The notes under the pieces were generated by a model that had not been told where the DNA came from, did no database searches, and worked only from the letters and a program-made list of their open reading frames with translations. The position numbers and the translations under genes were made by a program. A stretch of DNA of 5,714 nt, taken from NCBI GenBank assembly GCA_036271855.1, contig DATAZV010000269.1, forward strand, positions 1 through 5,714. The letters run 5' to 3'. The DNA comes from JAQGMJ01 sp036271855. Lineage in GTDB: Bacteria > Pseudomonadota > Gammaproteobacteria > Burkholderiales > JAEUOS01. Positions 5,136 to 5,714 of the stretch are shown here, one piece after another. Each line of letters starts with the position of its first letter. Within the stretch, counting starts at the first letter, position 1.

Positions 5136-5648
5136 GTGAGTCCCGCCCCCCTCCCTGACGCTGAATCGCTGTGCGCCGCGCTGCTGGAACAGTTGCGCCC
5201 GGCGGTACAGGCCAATACGGTGATGATCGGCGTGCACACCGGCGGCGCCTGGATCGCGGAAAAGCTGCATGCCGGCCTGTGCCTGAAAACCCCGCTTGGG
5301 ACCCTCGACATCTCCTTCTATCGCGACGATTTTGCCCGGGTAGGCTTGAACCCGCAGGTGAAAAAATCCACCATCCCCTTCGACATCGAGGACGCCGCCA
5401 TCATCCTGGTCGACGACGTGCTCTACACCGGGCGCACGGTGCGCGCGGCGATGAACGAGCTGTTTGACTACGGCCGCCCGGCGCGCATCGATCTGGCGGT
5501 GTTGGCCGACCGCGGCGGGCGCGAGCTGCCGGTGGCGGCGCGCTTCGTCGGCACCCAGGTCGAATTGCGCGATAATCAGAGTCTGAACCTGGCCCGCGAC
5601 GGCGGCGGGCGCTTGAGCTTTTCCCTGGTGGAGAAAAGCGCCCCTTAG
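5136..5648 (+). CDS. pyrR: PyrR: pyrimidine operon regulator / uracil phosphoribosyltransferase
   Basis: This 170-residue type I phosphoribosyltransferase has the PyrR pattern: VMIGVHTGGAWIAEKL (29-44), LGTLDISFYRDDF (54-66), the PRPP loop AIILVDDVLYTGRT (88-101) with D93/D94, and LADRGGRELPVAARFVG (123-139). PyrR family members convert uracil plus PRPP to UMP, and in Bacillus they also bind pyr mRNA to drive attenuation. In the usual DRGHRELP segment the histidine is glycine here (G128). The GTG start is the only one available: an in-frame TAA (5127-5129) lies just upstream and the next ATG is residue 30, inside the fold. The Shine-Dalgarno is not evident, only A-rich sequence from a palindrome. 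It sits 8 nt before pyrB. No PyrR-binding loop (ARUCCNGNGAGGYU) is visible around it. Confidence 0.94.
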   Translation: MSPAPLPDAESLCAALLEQLRPAVQANTVMIGVHTGGAWIAEKLHAGLCLKTPLGTLDISFYRDDFARVGLNPQVKKSTIPFDIEDAAIILVDDVLYTGRTVRAAMNELFDYGRPARIDLAVLADRGGRELPVAARFVGTQVELRDNQSLNLARDGGGRLSFSLVEKSAP

Positions 5649-5656
5649 GCAGCCCA

Positions 5657-5714
5657 GTGAACAATCCCCAACTCAACAAAAACGGCGAACTGACCCACCT
5701 GCTCTCCATCGAGG
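5657..5714 (+). CDS. pyrB: Aspartate carbamoyltransferase catalytic chain PyrB (3' partial)
   Basis: Only the first 19 codons are in the window. From GTG at 5657 they read (M)NNPQLNKNGELTHLLSIE, which closely matches the N-terminus of betaproteobacterial PyrB (NPQLNKNGEL.HLL.IEG). The enzyme joins carbamoyl phosphate and aspartate in the first committed step of pyrimidine synthesis. AGG (5647-5649), overlapping the pyrR stop codon, lies 7 nt before the GTG and can serve as Shine-Dalgarno, implying translational coupling to pyrR. The frame stays open to the right edge. Confidence 0.88.
   Translation, partial: MNNPQLNKNGELTHLLSIE

Noticed and set aside
1..5714. CRISPR array, tRNA/rRNA gene, insertion sequence or toxin-antitoxin pair
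   Set aside because: I saw no regularly spaced repeats, no tRNA-like cloverleaf, no transposase motifs and no paired small genes.

Overview
This is a GC-rich chromosomal stretch whose gene content points to a betaproteobacterium. The main reason is the block yqgE-ruvX-pyrR-pyrB, with slmA divergent from it, plus a pyrB N-terminus of the betaproteobacterial type (NPQLNKNGEL). The family within that class cannot be fixed from sequence alone. Seven genes are whole or nearly whole, and an eighth (pyrB) only begins at the right edge.

Left part (1-1858): the C-terminal portion of a polytopic membrane protein runs into the window on the plus strand. It meets, tail to tail, a minus-strand short-chain dehydrogenase that closely resembles mycobacterial DprE2, the decaprenylphosphoryl-pentofuranose 2-keto reductase. 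Together they hint at prenyl-phosphate-linked sugar (D-arabinofuranose type) metabolism, but the membrane protein is not a recognised family and the link is inference.

Middle (1859-3686): a 211-bp gap with no clear promoter separates the SDR from an orphan TRAP-type (DctP) periplasmic solute-binding protein that has no DctQ/DctM partner beside it. It ends tail to tail with slmA (minus strand), the TetR-fold nucleoid-occlusion factor.

Right part (3687-5714): the 268-bp slmA/yqgE divergent region is the richest non-coding stretch. It has an in-frame leader ORF with a strong Shine-Dalgarno upstream of slmA, three degenerate 12-bp direct repeats, a 12-bp site matching 10/12 positions of the SlmA-binding consensus inside the spacer of a candidate promoter, and a second promoter that would make yqgE mRNA almost leaderless. 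yqgE is followed by two strong hairpins, then ruvX, pyrR and pyrB in close order (22-nt and 8-nt gaps). This unit combines an AlgH-family protein, the pre-16S rRNA nuclease/Holliday resolvase-like protein and the start of pyrimidine biosynthesis. The pyrR gaps are too small to hold classical PyrR attenuators.

Most of the window is ordinary housekeeping. No clearly new multi-gene system is evident. The best leads are the possible SlmA autoregulatory site, the slmA leader ORF, the hairpin pair before ruvX, and the DprE2-like/membrane-protein neighbourhood.
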